A stretch of 64,000 nt of DNA from an uncultured Pseudomonadota bacterium. Lineage in GTDB: Bacteria > Pseudomonadota > Gammaproteobacteria > Burkholderiales > Burkholderiaceae_C. Below, in pieces: positions 54,378 through 63,824 of this stretch. The stretch covers positions 310,001-374,000 of the forward strand of contig CAMFIB010000001.1 in assembly GCA_945952465.1 (NCBI GenBank), read 5' to 3'. The notes under the pieces were generated by a model. It saw only the letters and a program-made list of their open reading frames with translations, ran no database searches and was not told the origin of the DNA. The translations under genes and the position numbers were made by a program. Within the stretch, counting starts at the first letter, position 1. The number at the start of each line of letters is the position of its first letter.

Positions 54378-54429
54378 GGGTTCTCCCTAGGATCGGTTCA
54401 TCCCTTCCCAACCTCGCAGGAGAGAACCC
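54378..54429 (+). promoter_or_regulatory. Inverted repeat enclosing the urtA ribosome-binding region
   Basis: GGGTTCTC (54378-54385) pairs with GAGAACCC (54422-54429), the latter abutting the urtA ATG and overlapping its AGGAGAG site. It could mask translation initiation. Eight pairs with a 36-base loop is weak support. Confidence 0.3.
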
Positions 54430-55695
54430 ATGTCATCCCGTCGCCACACCCTGAAAGCCCTGACCGCGGCGCTCGCGCTCGGCAGCTTCACCGTCATGCC
54501 CGCGCAGGCGGCCGACACCATCAAGGTCGGTGTGCTGCACAGCCTGTCGGGCACGATGGCGATTTCTGAAACGGTGCTGAAGGACACGGTGCTGATGGCC
54601 ATCGACGACATCAACGCCAAGGGCGGCGTAATGGGCAAGAAGCTGGAGCCGGTCATCGTGGACCCGGCCTCCAACTGGCCGCTGTTCGCCGAGAAGGCCA
54701 AGCAGCTGCTGACGCAGGACAAGGTGGCGGTGGTGTTCGGCTGCTGGACCTCGGTGAGCCGCAAGTCGGTGCTGCCGGTGTTCGAGGAACTGAACGGCCT
54801 GCTGTTCTACCCGGTGCAGTACGAGGGCGAGGAACTCAGCAAGAACGTGTTCTACACCGGCGCGGCGCCCAACCAGCAGGCGATTCCGGCGGTCGATTAT
54901 TTGATGAGCAAGGACGGTGGCGGCGCCAAGCGCTGGGTGCTGCTGGGCACCGACTACGTCTACCCGCGCACCACCAACAAGATCCTGCGCGCCTACCTGA
55001 AGAGCAAGGGCGTGAAGGACTCTGACATCGACGAAAAATACACCCCCTTCGGCCACAGCGACTACCAGACCATCGTGGCCGACATCAAGAAGTTCTCGGC
55101 CGGCGGCAAGACGGCGGTGGTCTCCACCATCAACGGCGACTCCAACGTGCCGTTCTACAAGGAACTCGGCAACGCCGGCCTGAAGGCCAAGGACGTGCCG
55201 GTGGTGGCGTTCTCGGTCGGTGAAGAAGAACTGCGCGGCGTGGACACCAAGCCGCTGGTCGGCCACCTGGCGGCATGGAACTACTTCATGTCGATCAAGA
55301 ACCCGACCAACGACGACTTCATCAAGAAGTGGAGCGCTTACGCCAAGGCCAAGGGCATTCCGGGCCACAAGGACAAGCCGCTCACCAACGACCCGATGGA
55401 AGCGACCTGGATCGGCATCAACATGTGGAAGCAGGCGGTCGAGAAGGCCAAGAGCACCGACGTGGACAAGGTGATCGCCGCCATGTCGGGCCAGACCTTC
55501 AAGGCGCCGAGCGGCATCGTCAGCAAGATGGACGAAAAGAACCACCACCTGCACAAGAGCGTGTTCATTGGCGAGGTGAAGGCCGACGGCCAGTTCAATG
55601 TGGTCTGGAAGACGCCCGGCCCGGTGAAGGCCAAGCCCTGGAGCCCGTACATCGAAGGCAACGACAAGAAGCCGGACGAACCGGTGAAGAAGTAA
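54430..55695 (+). CDS. urtA: Urea ABC transporter, substrate-binding protein
   Basis: A 421-residue periplasmic binding protein with a signal peptide ending 'VMPAQA' before 'ADTIKVGVLHSLSGTMAISE'. The UrtA-specific blocks 'AIDDINAKGGVMGKKLEPVI', 'VAVVFGCWTSVSRKSVLPVF' and 'LNGLLFYPVQYEGEELSKNV' separate it from branched-chain amino-acid binding proteins. An AGGAGAG site precedes the ATG. It is first in urtABCDE. Urea uptake is usually nitrogen-regulated, but no sigma-54 consensus was seen here. Confidence 0.95.
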   Translation: MSSRRHTLKALTAALALGSFTVMPAQAADTIKVGVLHSLSGTMAISETVLKDTVLMAIDDINAKGGVMGKKLEPVIVDPASNWPLFAEKAKQLLTQDKVAVVFGCWTSVSRKSVLPVFEELNGLLFYPVQYEGEELSKNVFYTGAAPNQQAIPAVDYLMSKDGGGAKRWVLLGTDYVYPRTTNKILRAYLKSKGVKDSDIDEKYTPFGHSDYQTIVADIKKFSAGGKTAVVSTINGDSNVPFYKELGNAGLKAKDVPVVAFSVGEEELRGVDTKPLVGHLAAWNYFMSIKNPTNDDFIKKWSAYAKAKGIPGHKDKPLTNDPMEATWIGINMWKQAVEKAKSTDVDKVIAAMSGQTFKAPSGIVSKMDEKNHHLHKSVFIGEVKADGQFNVVWKTPGPVKAKPWSPYIEGNDKKPDEPVKK

Positions 55696-55706
55696 CGCCC
55701 CCCGAC

Positions 55707-55772
55707 GTGGCCCCACTGCGTGTGGGCCACCTCCCCCCACTGGGGGGCGGCGCGGCCGCTTCGGAGCGGCCG
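55707..55772 (+). repeat. Three successive hairpins between urtA and urtB
   Basis: GTGGCCC/GGGCCAC (55707-55730), CCCCCC/GGGGGG around ACT (55733-55747), and CGGCCGCT/AGCGGCCG around TCGG (55753-55772) follow one another in the 112-base gap. Such stacks after a binding-protein gene commonly protect upstream mRNA or attenuate downstream expression. A dispersed-repeat origin is also possible. Confidence 0.5.
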
Positions 55773-55807
55773 TGCGCGGCGCGCCATTTGAACGTTCTCT
55801 CCCTTTC

Positions 55808-57367
55808 ATGCGACTGTTCCTGTTCCTCATCTGCCTCTTCGCCTTCGACGCCCGGGCGCTCACCGCCGAGCAGGCCCGCGCGATGGCCGCTGGCGAGACC
55901 GACGCCCGCATCGAGGCATTGGCCAAAGCCGTCGAGGCGGCCGACGACAAGACGGCCGCTTTCATCCAGGCGATCGCCGACGACGCGGTGAGGGTGTCGG
56001 CCAAGGGCGTCTACGTGGTCACCGGAGACAAGGCGGTCGATGCCGTGACAGGTGCCGAAGCCACGCTGCCCGATGACGCCGAAGACGTGGTCAACAACAA
56101 CCGCATGCGCGGCGAGATCGACGGCGCGCTGGCCGCGCTGAAGCTGTTCCACAAGGACGCCGCGGTGCGCGCGCAGGCTGTGAAGACCCTGCAGGACGCC
56201 GATGCCTCCAAGCTCCCGCTGATCGACAAGGCCTACGCCGCCGAGACCGACGCCGCCATCAAGGCGAAGCTCGGCCTGGTGCGCGCCACGCTGATGCTGG
56301 GCAGCACCGACAAGGCGCAGCGCCTGGAGGCCGCCAAGCTGCTCGCCGCCAGCGGCAGCGGCGCCACCAAGACCGCGCTGCTCGGCCGCATCGCGCTGGA
56401 AGACGATGCCGAGGTGAAAGCCGCACTGAACGCCAGCCTGCGCAACGTGGAGGCGTCGCTGGCCTGGGGCGACAAGCTGGGTGCGGTGTTCAGCGGCATC
56501 AGCCTGGGTTCCATCCTGCTGCTGGTGGCGCTGGGGCTGGCCATCACCTACGGGCTGATGGGCGTCATCAACATGGCGCACGGCGAGCTGATGATGATCG
56601 GCGCCTACGCCACCTACGCGGTGCAGGGCCTGTTCCAGAAATTCTTCCCCGGCGCGTTCGACTGGTACCTGGTCGCCGCCGTACCCGCCGCCTTCATTGC
56701 TTCCGCGCTGATGGGCGCGGTGCTGGAGCGCAGCGTGATCCGCTTCCTCTACGGCCGGCCGCTGGAAACGCTGCTCGCCACCTGGGGCATCAGCCTGATG
56801 TTGCAGCAGCTGGTGCGCTCGGTGTTCGGCGCGCAGAACGTGGGCGTGGAAAACCCGAGCTGGATGAGCGGCGGCGTGGAGCTGATGGGCAACCTGCAAT
56901 TGCCGTGGAACCGCATCGTCATCATCGGCTTCGCGCTGGCGGTGCTGCTCGGCATGGCCTTCCTCATCGGCAAGACGCGGCTCGGCCTGTTCGTGCGCGG
57001 CGTCACGCAGAACCGGCCGATCGCGTCGTGCATGGGCGTCAACACCGCCCGCATCGACACCTACGCCTTCGCGCTCGGCTCCGGCATCGCCGGGCTGGCC
57101 GGTTGCGCGCTGAGCCAGATCGGCAACGTCGGCCCCGACCTCGGGCAGGGCTACATCGTCGACGCCTTCATGGTGGTGGTGCTGGGCGGCGTGGGCCAGC
57201 TCGCCGGCACGGTGTACGCGGCGCTGGGCCTGGGTGTGCTGAACAAGTTCCTCGAAGGCATCACCGGCGCGGTGCTGGCCAAGATCGCGGTGCTGGTGCT
57301 GATCATCGTCTTCATCCAGAAGCGGCCGCAGGGCATCTTCGCGGTGAAAGGCAGGAGCGCGGAATGA
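55808..57367 (+). CDS. urtB: Urea ABC transporter, permease UrtB
   Basis: A 519-residue permease of the LivH type with the long N-terminal extension that marks UrtB. A signal peptide ('LFLFLICLFAFDARA') leads into a helical, probably periplasmic domain to about residue 225. Membrane helices then start at 'GVFSGISLGSILLLVALGLA'-like sequence and 'ITYGLMGVINMAHGELMMIG'. The end 'KRPQGIFAVKGRSAE' is typical. The urtC ATG overlaps its stop (ATGA). Confidence 0.94.
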   Translation: MRLFLFLICLFAFDARALTAEQARAMAAGETDARIEALAKAVEAADDKTAAFIQAIADDAVRVSAKGVYVVTGDKAVDAVTGAEATLPDDAEDVVNNNRMRGEIDGALAALKLFHKDAAVRAQAVKTLQDADASKLPLIDKAYAAETDAAIKAKLGLVRATLMLGSTDKAQRLEAAKLLAASGSGATKTALLGRIALEDDAEVKAALNASLRNVEASLAWGDKLGAVFSGISLGSILLLVALGLAITYGLMGVINMAHGELMMIGAYATYAVQGLFQKFFPGAFDWYLVAAVPAAFIASALMGAVLERSVIRFLYGRPLETLLATWGISLMLQQLVRSVFGAQNVGVENPSWMSGGVELMGNLQLPWNRIVIIGFALAVLLGMAFLIGKTRLGLFVRGVTQNRPIASCMGVNTARIDTYAFALGSGIAGLAGCALSQIGNVGPDLGQGYIVDAFMVVVLGGVGQLAGTVYAALGLGVLNKFLEGITGAVLAKIAVLVLIIVFIQKRPQGIFAVKGRSAE

Positions 57368-58475
57368 ACAGTGTGCAACTTCCGGCCAAGCCGCCGCTGC
57401 TGTCGCGCCAGGGCTGGGCGGTGTTCCTCGCGGCCGCCATCGTGGTCTGCGGCGTGGCGCCGCTGCTGAACCTGGTGGTGCCGGCGGGCAGCGTGTTCCA
57501 CCTCAGTGACTACGCGGTGGCGTTGGTCGGCAAGATCATGTGTTACGCCATCGTCGCGCTGGCGATGGATTTGATCTGGGGCTACACCGGCATCCTGAGC
57601 CTGGGCCACGGCGTGTTCTTCGCGCTCGGCGGCTATGCGATGGGCATGTATTTGATGCGGCAGATCGGCCGCGACGGCAACTACAAAAGCGACCTGCCAG
57701 ACTTCATGGTGTTCCTCGACTGGAAGACGCTGCCCTGGCACTGGAGTTTTTCCGACAGCTTCATTGCCACGCTGTTCCTGATCGTCGCGGTGCCGGGTTT
57801 GGTGGCCTTCGTGTTCGGCTACTTCGCGTTCCGCTCGCGCATCAAGGGCGTGTATTTCTCCATCATCACCCAGGCCATGACCTTCGCCGCGATGCTGCTG
57901 TTCTTCCGCAACGAAACCGGCTTCGGCGGCAACAACGGCTTCACCGATTTCAAGCGCATCCTTGGCATCGCCATCGCCACGCCGCAGATGCGCATGACGC
58001 TGTTCGTGCTGACCGGCGCCACGCTGCTCGGTTTCTACCTGTTCGCGCGCTGGCTGGTGTCGAGCAAGTTCGGCCGGGTGCTGCAGGCCATCCGCGACGC
58101 GGAGTCGCGCGCGATGTTCTCGGGCTATTCCCCGCTCGGCTACAAGCTGACGATCTGGGTCATCTCGGCCGTGATGTGCGGCGTGGCCGGTGCGCTGTAC
58201 GTGCCGCAGGTCGGCATCATCAACCCCGGCGAAATGAGCCCTGCCAACTCGATCGAGATGGCGGTGTGGGCGGCGGTGGGCGGCCGGGCCACCTTGATCG
58301 GCCCCATCGTCGGCGCCTTCCTGGTCAATGGGGCCAAGAGCTGGCTCACCGTGACCTACCCCGAGTTCTGGCTGTATTTCCTCGGCGCCATGTTCATCGC
58401 CGTCACGCTGTTCCTGCCGCAGGGCGTGGTGGGGCTGGCGCGCAAGCTGCGCAGCGGCAAGAAGGGGGAAAGCGC

Positions 58476-58479
<4 letters not shown>
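57364..58479 (+). CDS. urtC: Urea ABC transporter, permease UrtC
   Basis: A 371-residue LivM-type permease with about ten helices. 'VALAMDLIWGYTGILSLGHG' and 'FFALGGYAMGMYLMRQIG' are conserved in this family, as is 'ETGFGGNNGFTDFKRILG'. The C-terminal block 'NPGEMSPANSIEMAVWAAVG' with 'GRATLIGPIVGAFLVNGAKS' is typical of UrtC. It overlaps urtB and urtD by four bases each. Confidence 0.94.
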
Positions 58480-59351
<872 letters not shown>

Positions 59352-59369
59352 GTTTTGCTGTTGCGTGTC

Positions 59370-59825
59370 GGGGCCGGGTCTCGGCCCGGCGGCCGAGATT
59401 CTTTTCTTTGCGTCGCCAAAGAAAAGAATCCAAAAGAAAGGCGACCCTCTGCCCGCGTCCCCTGCGCTGCGCTCCGGGGCAACCTGCGGTGCTCGCGCTC
59501 AGCGGGGTCTCGCTCAAACTCGCTTCGCTCAGACAATCGCGAGCCCTGATCCGCTGAACGCTCCGCTCCTCGGCGCGCGCAGAAGGGTTTCGGGTACCGA
59601 GTTAGTTTCCCGTTCTGGCTGGGCCGAGCAGCGCAGGCGCAGGCAGGGTCAGGGCTGCGCGTGTCCGAGCGCAGCGAGTTTGCGCAGACCCCTGCCGGAG
59701 ACGAGCAGCGCAGGTTGCCCGCAGCGCAGCGAAGGGACCCAGACTGCGGGTCGCCTTTCTTTTGGGTACGTTTCTTTGGCGAAGCAAAGAAAAGTACCTC
59801 GCCCGCCGGGGCGAGACCCGGCCCC
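59370..59825. repeat. 455-bp imperfect inverted repeat between urtD and urtE
   Basis: Two arms of about 190 bases (roughly 59370-59560 and 59636-59825) are imperfect reverse complements around a ~75-base spacer centred near 59598. For example GGGCCGGGTCTCG at the left end mirrors CGAGACCCGGCCC at the right, and CTTTTCTTTG...CCAAAGAAAAG with AAAAGAAAGGCGACCC recurs in both arms. The same pseudo-protein ('LFFASPKKR', 'QKKGDP') can be read from both strands, which confirms the symmetry. No real gene is present. Similar elements are familiar from Comamonadaceae intergenic regions (from memory). Confidence 0.85.
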
Positions 59826-59849
59826 CGCTGCAAGCAAAGGCACAGCAAG

Positions 59850-60542
59850 ATGCTAAACGTCAAAAACATCAACCAGTTCTACGGCGGCTCCCACATCCTG
59901 CGAGACGTGAGCCTGCAAGCCGCAATGGGCCAGGTCACCGTCATCCTCGGCCGCAACGGCGTCGGCAAGACCACGCTGCTGAAAAGCCTGATGGGCCTGG
60001 TGCCGATCAAGAACGGCGCGATCGAGTTCGACGGCAAGGCCATCCAGAACGCGACGCCGTACGAGCGGGCGCGTGCCGGCATCGGCTTCGTGCCGCAGGG
60101 CCGCGAGATCTTTTCGCGGCTGACGGTGGAGGAAAACCTGCGGATGGGGCTGGCGTACAAGAGTGCGTCGACACCGGTGCCGAAGGAACTGTTCGAGCTG
60201 TTCCCGGTGCTCAAGCAGATGCTGAACCGGCGCGGCGGTGACCTGTCGGGCGGGCAGCAGCAGCAGCTCGCGATCGCGCGGGCGCTGGCGGCCGGCCCCA
60301 AGCTGCTGGTGCTGGACGAGCCGACCGAGGGCATACAGCCCAGCATCATCAAGGACATCGGCCGCGTGATCCGCATGCTGGCCGACCGTGGCGACATGGC
60401 GATCCTGCTGGTGGAGCAGTACTACGACTTCGCCGAGGAACTGGCCGACGCCTACGTCGTGATGGAGCGTGGCGAGGTCATCGCCCGCGGGCCGGGCAGC
60501 GAGATGCAGGCCAAGGGCATCCGCCAGCTCGTGGCCATTTGA
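59850..60542 (+). CDS. urtE: Urea ABC transporter, ATP-binding protein UrtE
   Basis: A 230-residue LivF-type ABC ATPase starting 'MLNVKNINQFYGGSHILRDV'. Walker A is 'VILGRNGVGKTTLLKSLMGL', the Q-loop is 'GIGFVPQGREIFSRLTVEEN', the signature is 'LSGGQQQQLAIARAL', and Walker B is 'LLVLDEPTEGIQPSII', with the 'EGIQPSI' form typical of UrtE. It completes urtABCDE, but 498 bases of inverted repeat lie between it and urtD. Its expression therefore depends on read-through or a promoter inside that element. Confidence 0.94.
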   Translation: MLNVKNINQFYGGSHILRDVSLQAAMGQVTVILGRNGVGKTTLLKSLMGLVPIKNGAIEFDGKAIQNATPYERARAGIGFVPQGREIFSRLTVEENLRMGLAYKSASTPVPKELFELFPVLKQMLNRRGGDLSGGQQQQLAIARALAAGPKLLVLDEPTEGIQPSIIKDIGRVIRMLADRGDMAILLVEQYYDFAEELADAYVVMERGEVIARGPGSEMQAKGIRQLVAI

Positions 60543-60556
60543 GCGGACGCAAAAAA

Positions 60557-60580
60557 AGGCCGGGTTCGAGAACCCGGCCT
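60557..60580 (-). terminator. Hairpin terminator, mainly for the leftward gene
   Basis: AGGCCGGGTT and AACCCGGCCT flank a CGAG loop. Seven A precede it, which read as a T-tract on the minus strand after the gene ending at 60671. On the plus strand it may also slow transcription after urtE, though no T-run follows there. Confidence 0.7.
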
Positions 60581-60670
60581 CAGCGTTGCGTTTCCATCCA
60601 GCGCGCACGTCGCGCGCCCGGCGGATCAGCCAACGCCCGTCCCGCGACGGGACGGTCCTGGAGATGTGTG

Positions 60671-61120
60671 TTACTGCGGCGCAGGAATCACCAGCAGCGG
60701 GCCGCTGGTTTGCGATTCCACCGTCACCACCGGCTCGTCGTTCGGCACCACCACCGTCTCGGTGGTCTTGATCAGGCCGCCGCCGGCCACGCTGCCGCTG
60801 GCCTGGCCGTAGCCGACCACGCGCGACTGGCAGGCCACCTTGTCGGCGCCGGCCAGCACTTCGCAGCGCTGCAGCGCATTGGCCGTGAACGTGCCGCCGT
60901 TGTTGTCGAGCTTGCCGGCCTTCTTGTCGGCCGCCGCGTTGGTGGCTTCCTTCAGACAGGTGGCCTGGTCTTGCTGCGTCATGCCGTTCACACAGGCGGT
61001 TTTTTCGACCTGCGTGTTGCCGGAGGCGTCGATCCCGGTGGCACCCGGGCCAGCGTGGGCGGCAAAGCCGGCGGTGGCCAGCACGGCACCGAGCGTGAGG
61101 GTGGCGAAAAGGGGTTTCAT
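60671..61120 (-). CDS. Secreted hypothetical protein with paired cysteines
   Basis: A 149-residue protein with a signal peptide ('FATLTLGAVLATAGFAAHA', cleavage after AHA). The mature part is polar with four Cys ('KTACVNGMTQQDQATCLKEA' and 'LQRCEVLAGADKVACQSRVV'), which probably form disulphides in the periplasm. A stretch of Thr and Val at the C-terminus ('TTETVVVPNDEPVVTVES') is beta-rich. The ATG at 61120 has an AGGAGCAG site upstream. The family is known to me only as a conserved hypothetical. Confidence 0.62.
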   Translation of the reverse strand: MKPLFATLTLGAVLATAGFAAHAGPGATGIDASGNTQVEKTACVNGMTQQDQATCLKEATNAAADKKAGKLDNNGGTFTANALQRCEVLAGADKVACQSRVVGYGQASGSVAGGGLIKTTETVVVPNDEPVVTVESQTSGPLLVIPAPQ

Positions 61121-61273
61121 CTGCTGCTCCTGGTTGTCTGTCGAGGTTGAGGCCAGTTTAGGAACAGCCTCTCGCGCCGCCTGCCGGAACACGCCGCCAC
61201 GCCGGGCCGGTGCTTGGCCGACGGCGCTGTAGGACGACAGCCACGCCCCGGCGCAAACGGCTCGAAATGGCGC

Positions 61274-62023
61274 TCAGATCAGCTCGAAGCGCACCCAGTC
61301 GTCCTGCATCACCTCGCCGCGGCGCGGGCCGGGGATGATGTACTGGCCGCTCCATTCGCGCGCCACCCAATGGCCCAGCGCCGGTGCAAACCACAGCGTG
61401 TCGCGCCGGGTGCTGCGCACGCGCGCGATGTCCGGGTGGGTGAAGGCGATCTGCCGGCTCACCCGCAGCGCCAGAAAGCGGCCCGCCGGCACCTCGATGC
61501 GTTCCCAGCCGTCGCCATGCACCTGGCTGCGCCAGCGCAGCATGCCCGAGGCGTCTGGCCGGCGGCAGGCGGTTTCGACCACCGGCGCTGGGCCCAGGCT
61601 CAACTGGTCGGGCAGCAGCCGGTCGGGTGTCTCGAAGCGGCAGGGCACGTCGAAGAACAGCTCCTCGCTCACATGGTGCGGGTCGGTGAACACGGTGGCG
61701 CCCACGCGTGGCACGTCGGGCTGGCCGTCGGCCGGTGGCGCGATGTTGCTCGACGGCAGGCTCACGTCGATCCGTGGCCCGGTCGCGGCGACCCGGTAGA
61801 CGGCGGTGCCGGTCACCGCGCCGTTGTAGCGGTTGATGACGCGGTAGCGCCAGCTCTGCCCGGGCTGCGGCACCGCCACGTCCACGCGGGCCGGCGGCGG
61901 CTCGAAGGTGGGCGACGTGGCGCAGCCAGCGAGCAGGGCGATGCCGCCGGGCGCGGCCAGCAGCAACCCGCGCCGGCGCAGGCCGTTGGGGTTGCCAAAG
62001 GGGGAAGGTGGTGTCCAGACCAT
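61274..62023 (-). CDS. Putative lipoprotein
   Basis: A 249-residue protein with a basic start ('GLRRRGLLLAAPGGIALLAG') and a lipobox LAGC at residues 31-34, so it is probably lipidated and anchored on the periplasmic side. The mature domain has 'PQPGQSWRYRVINRYNGAVT' and ends 'GEVMQDDWVRFELI', resembling beta-rich periplasmic domains. Its function is unknown. A long upstream open frame on the same strand is a shadow of the glycerate kinase gene and is not included. Confidence 0.65.
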   Translation of the reverse strand: MVWTPPSPFGNPNGLRRRGLLLAAPGGIALLAGCATSPTFEPPPARVDVAVPQPGQSWRYRVINRYNGAVTGTAVYRVAATGPRIDVSLPSSNIAPPADGQPDVPRVGATVFTDPHHVSEELFFDVPCRFETPDRLLPDQLSLGPAPVVETACRRPDASGMLRWRSQVHGDGWERIEVPAGRFLALRVSRQIAFTHPDIARVRSTRRDTLWFAPALGHWVAREWSGQYIIPGPRRGEVMQDDWVRFELI

Positions 62024-62104
62024 GCCGCGATTGGAACCCCGGCCGGGGCCGGCCGCAAGCGGGCTGCGCCGCGCCCCTGACGCCGCCACGGTTGTGGCGC
62101 CACA

Positions 62105-63463
62105 ATGGCCTTCATGTCTGCCCAAGCTGTGCTGCTGGATGCCAGCGCTCCGTGTCCCGACCCCGCCGCCGACCCGCGCGGCTTTCTCCGCCACCTGTTC
62201 GCCGTGGCGGTGGCGCGGGCGCAGCCGCTGCAGCAGATCGGCGCCTTCCTGCCGCCGCCGCCGCGCGGCCGCACCGTGGTGCTGGGCGCCGGCAAGGCGG
62301 CCGGAGCGATGGCGCAGGCCGTCGAGGCCTCGTGGCCGGCCGGCGCGCCGATGTCGGGCCTGGTCATCACCCGCTACGGCCACATCCCGCCTCGGCCGTT
62401 GGGGCTGGCGCAGCGCATCGAGGTGGCCGAAGCCGCCCATCCGTTGCCCGACGAAGCCGGTCTGGCCGCCACCCGTCGCCTGCTGGCGCTGGCAGATGGG
62501 TTGACGGCCGACGACCTGGTGCTGTGCCTGATCTCCGGCGGCGGCTCGGCGCTGCTGACGCTGCCCGCGCAAGGCCTCACGCTGGCCGACAAGCAGCGCA
62601 TCAACCAGGCGCTGCTGGCCAGCGGCGCCACCATTGCCGACATGAACACGGTGCGCAAGCACCTCTCGCGCATCAAGGGCGGCCGGCTGGCGGCCGCCTG
62701 CGCGCCGGCCCGGGTGGTGACGCTGGCGATCAGCGACGTGCCGGGCGACGACCCCGCCACCATCGCCAGCGGCCCCACGGTGGCCGACCCCACGCGCTGC
62801 GCCGACGCGCTCGCCATTCTGAAGCGCTGCGGCATCGCCGTGCCCGACGAAGTCGCGCGGCGGCTGGCCGACGGTGCGCTGGAAACGCCCAAGCCGGGCG
62901 ACGCGCGGCTGGCCGGCGGCGAGGTGCACCTGATCGCCACGCCGCAGCAATCGCTGCAGGCGGCGGCCGACGCGGCGCGTGCGGCCGGCATCGACGCCCA
63001 CCTGCTGGGCGACGACGTCGAAGGCGAATCGCGCGAGGTCGGCAAGGTGATGGCGGCGCTGGCCCGTGCGGTCGCGCGGCGTGGCGAACCGTTTCGCAAG
63101 CCCTGCGTGCTGCTGAGCGGCGGCGAAACCTTGGTCACGCTGCGGCCGCGCGCCGAGGGCGCGCCACGCGGCAAGGGCGGCCGGGCCGGTGAATTCTGTC
63201 TGGGGCTGGCGCAGGCGCTGCAGGGCGAGCCGAACATCCATGCGCTGGCCGCCGACACCGACGGCATCGACGGCGTGGAAGACAACGCCGGCGCCTTCGT
63301 TGTGCCCGACACGCTGGTCCGCGCCGCCGCGCGCGGCCTGGACCTGCACGACGCGCTGGCCCGCAACGACGCCTGCGGCTACTTCGGCCCGCTCGGCGAC
63401 CAGCTCGTCACCGGGCCCACCCACACCAACGTCAACGACTTCCGTGCGCTACTGATTTTGTAG
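62105..63463 (+). CDS. ttuD: Glycerate 2-kinase, MOFRL/DUF4147 family
   Basis: A 452-residue glycerate kinase of the TtuD/GckA type, phosphorylating D-glycerate to 2-phosphoglycerate. (Older annotation calls this family hydroxypyruvate reductase.) It has 'TVVLGAGKAAGAMAQAVEAS', 'DDLVLCLISGGGSALLTLPA', 'LTLADKQRINQALLASGATI', 'MNTVRKHLSRIKGGRLAAAC' and 'ISDVPGDDPATIASGPT'. The MOFRL domain is at the end ('LAADTDGIDGVEDNAGAFV', 'GPTHTNVNDFRALLIL'). ATG 62105 or 62114 may be the start. Repeat copy C begins at its stop codon. Confidence 0.92.
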   Translation: MAFMSAQAVLLDASAPCPDPAADPRGFLRHLFAVAVARAQPLQQIGAFLPPPPRGRTVVLGAGKAAGAMAQAVEASWPAGAPMSGLVITRYGHIPPRPLGLAQRIEVAEAAHPLPDEAGLAATRRLLALADGLTADDLVLCLISGGGSALLTLPAQGLTLADKQRINQALLASGATIADMNTVRKHLSRIKGGRLAAACAPARVVTLAISDVPGDDPATIASGPTVADPTRCADALAILKRCGIAVPDEVARRLADGALETPKPGDARLAGGEVHLIATPQQSLQAAADAARAAGIDAHLLGDDVEGESREVGKVMAALARAVARRGEPFRKPCVLLSGGETLVTLRPRAEGAPRGKGGRAGEFCLGLAQALQGEPNIHALAADTDGIDGVEDNAGAFVVPDTLVRAAARGLDLHDALARNDACGYFGPLGDQLVTGPTHTNVNDFRALLIL

Positions 63464-63510
63464 CTGAAAAGCGCCATTCCACGCTGGCTTGGGGCTGATT
63501 TCATTCCAAA
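63462..63510 (+). repeat. Dispersed ~50-bp repeat, copy C
   Basis: AGCTGAAAAGCGCCATTCC, then ACGCTGGCTTGGGGCTGATT, then TCATTCCAAA. It spans the glycerate kinase stop and the stop of the leftward gene at 63501, filling the whole space between two convergent genes. Confidence 0.7.
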
Positions 63511-63731
63511 TTCTGGGTGTTGAGCACCCGCTGGCGCCAGCGCAGCAGCGCGCTGAACCAGCCCAGCCAGACGCAGCCTTCGCAGCCGCGGCCGCAGCAG
63601 CCCACCGGCTCCGGCGGCGGCTCGGCCACCGGCCGGCCCTGTGTGGCGGCCTCGGCCCGCGTCGCGGCGATCAGCGCGTGCGCGCTCGCCAGATCGCGGA
63701 TCACGGGTGTCTCGGCGGGGTGGAGTGACAT
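63501..63731 (-). CDS. Small Cys-rich oxidoreductase-like protein
   Basis: A 76-residue protein ending in the 'EPPPEPVGCCGRGCEGCVWL' motif that defines the oxidoreductase-like N-terminal family (Pro-rich then CCGxGCxxCV). The four Cys could bind a metal or cluster. The start 'MSLHPAETPVIRD' at 63731 fits. The last codons and stop lie inside dispersed repeat C. It is divergent from queE, 93 bases away. Confidence 0.75.
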   Translation of the reverse strand: MSLHPAETPVIRDLASAHALIAATRAEAATQGRPVAEPPPEPVGCCGRGCEGCVWLGWFSALLRWRQRVLNTQNLE

Positions 63732-63774
63732 GGGCCGCCACTGTAGCGCGCCACGGCCGTCGCTGACCGATAAT

Positions 63775-63824
63775 CGCGGTTTGCCCGGCCGGCGCGCGTT
63801 GCGCCGGGGGCCGGGCAAACCGCG
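63775..63824 (+). promoter_or_regulatory. 16-bp perfect inverted repeat abutting the queE start codon
   Basis: CGCGGTTTGCCCGGCC (63775-63790) and GGCCGGGCAAACCGCG (63809-63824) are exact reverse complements. The spacer can add a GGCGC/GCGCC stem, so the whole forms a very stable hairpin. The ATG of queE follows immediately at 63825, and no Shine-Dalgarno is visible outside the stem. A GATAAT box at 63769 could be a -10 element just upstream. The sequence does not resemble a preQ1 riboswitch. Confidence 0.6.

Noticed and set aside
54433-56004. 523-codon minus-strand frame opposite urtA
   Set aside because: Composition of an antisense frame (His, Arg, Val runs). urtA is certain.
61274-63424. 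716-codon minus-strand frame reaching through the glycerate kinase gene
   Set aside because: Only the last 249 codons, with signal and lipobox, are credible. The rest is antisense to the kinase.
63775-63824. preQ1 riboswitch before queE
   Set aside because: The sequence is a simple perfect hairpin; the A-rich tail and short stem of preQ1 aptamers are absent.
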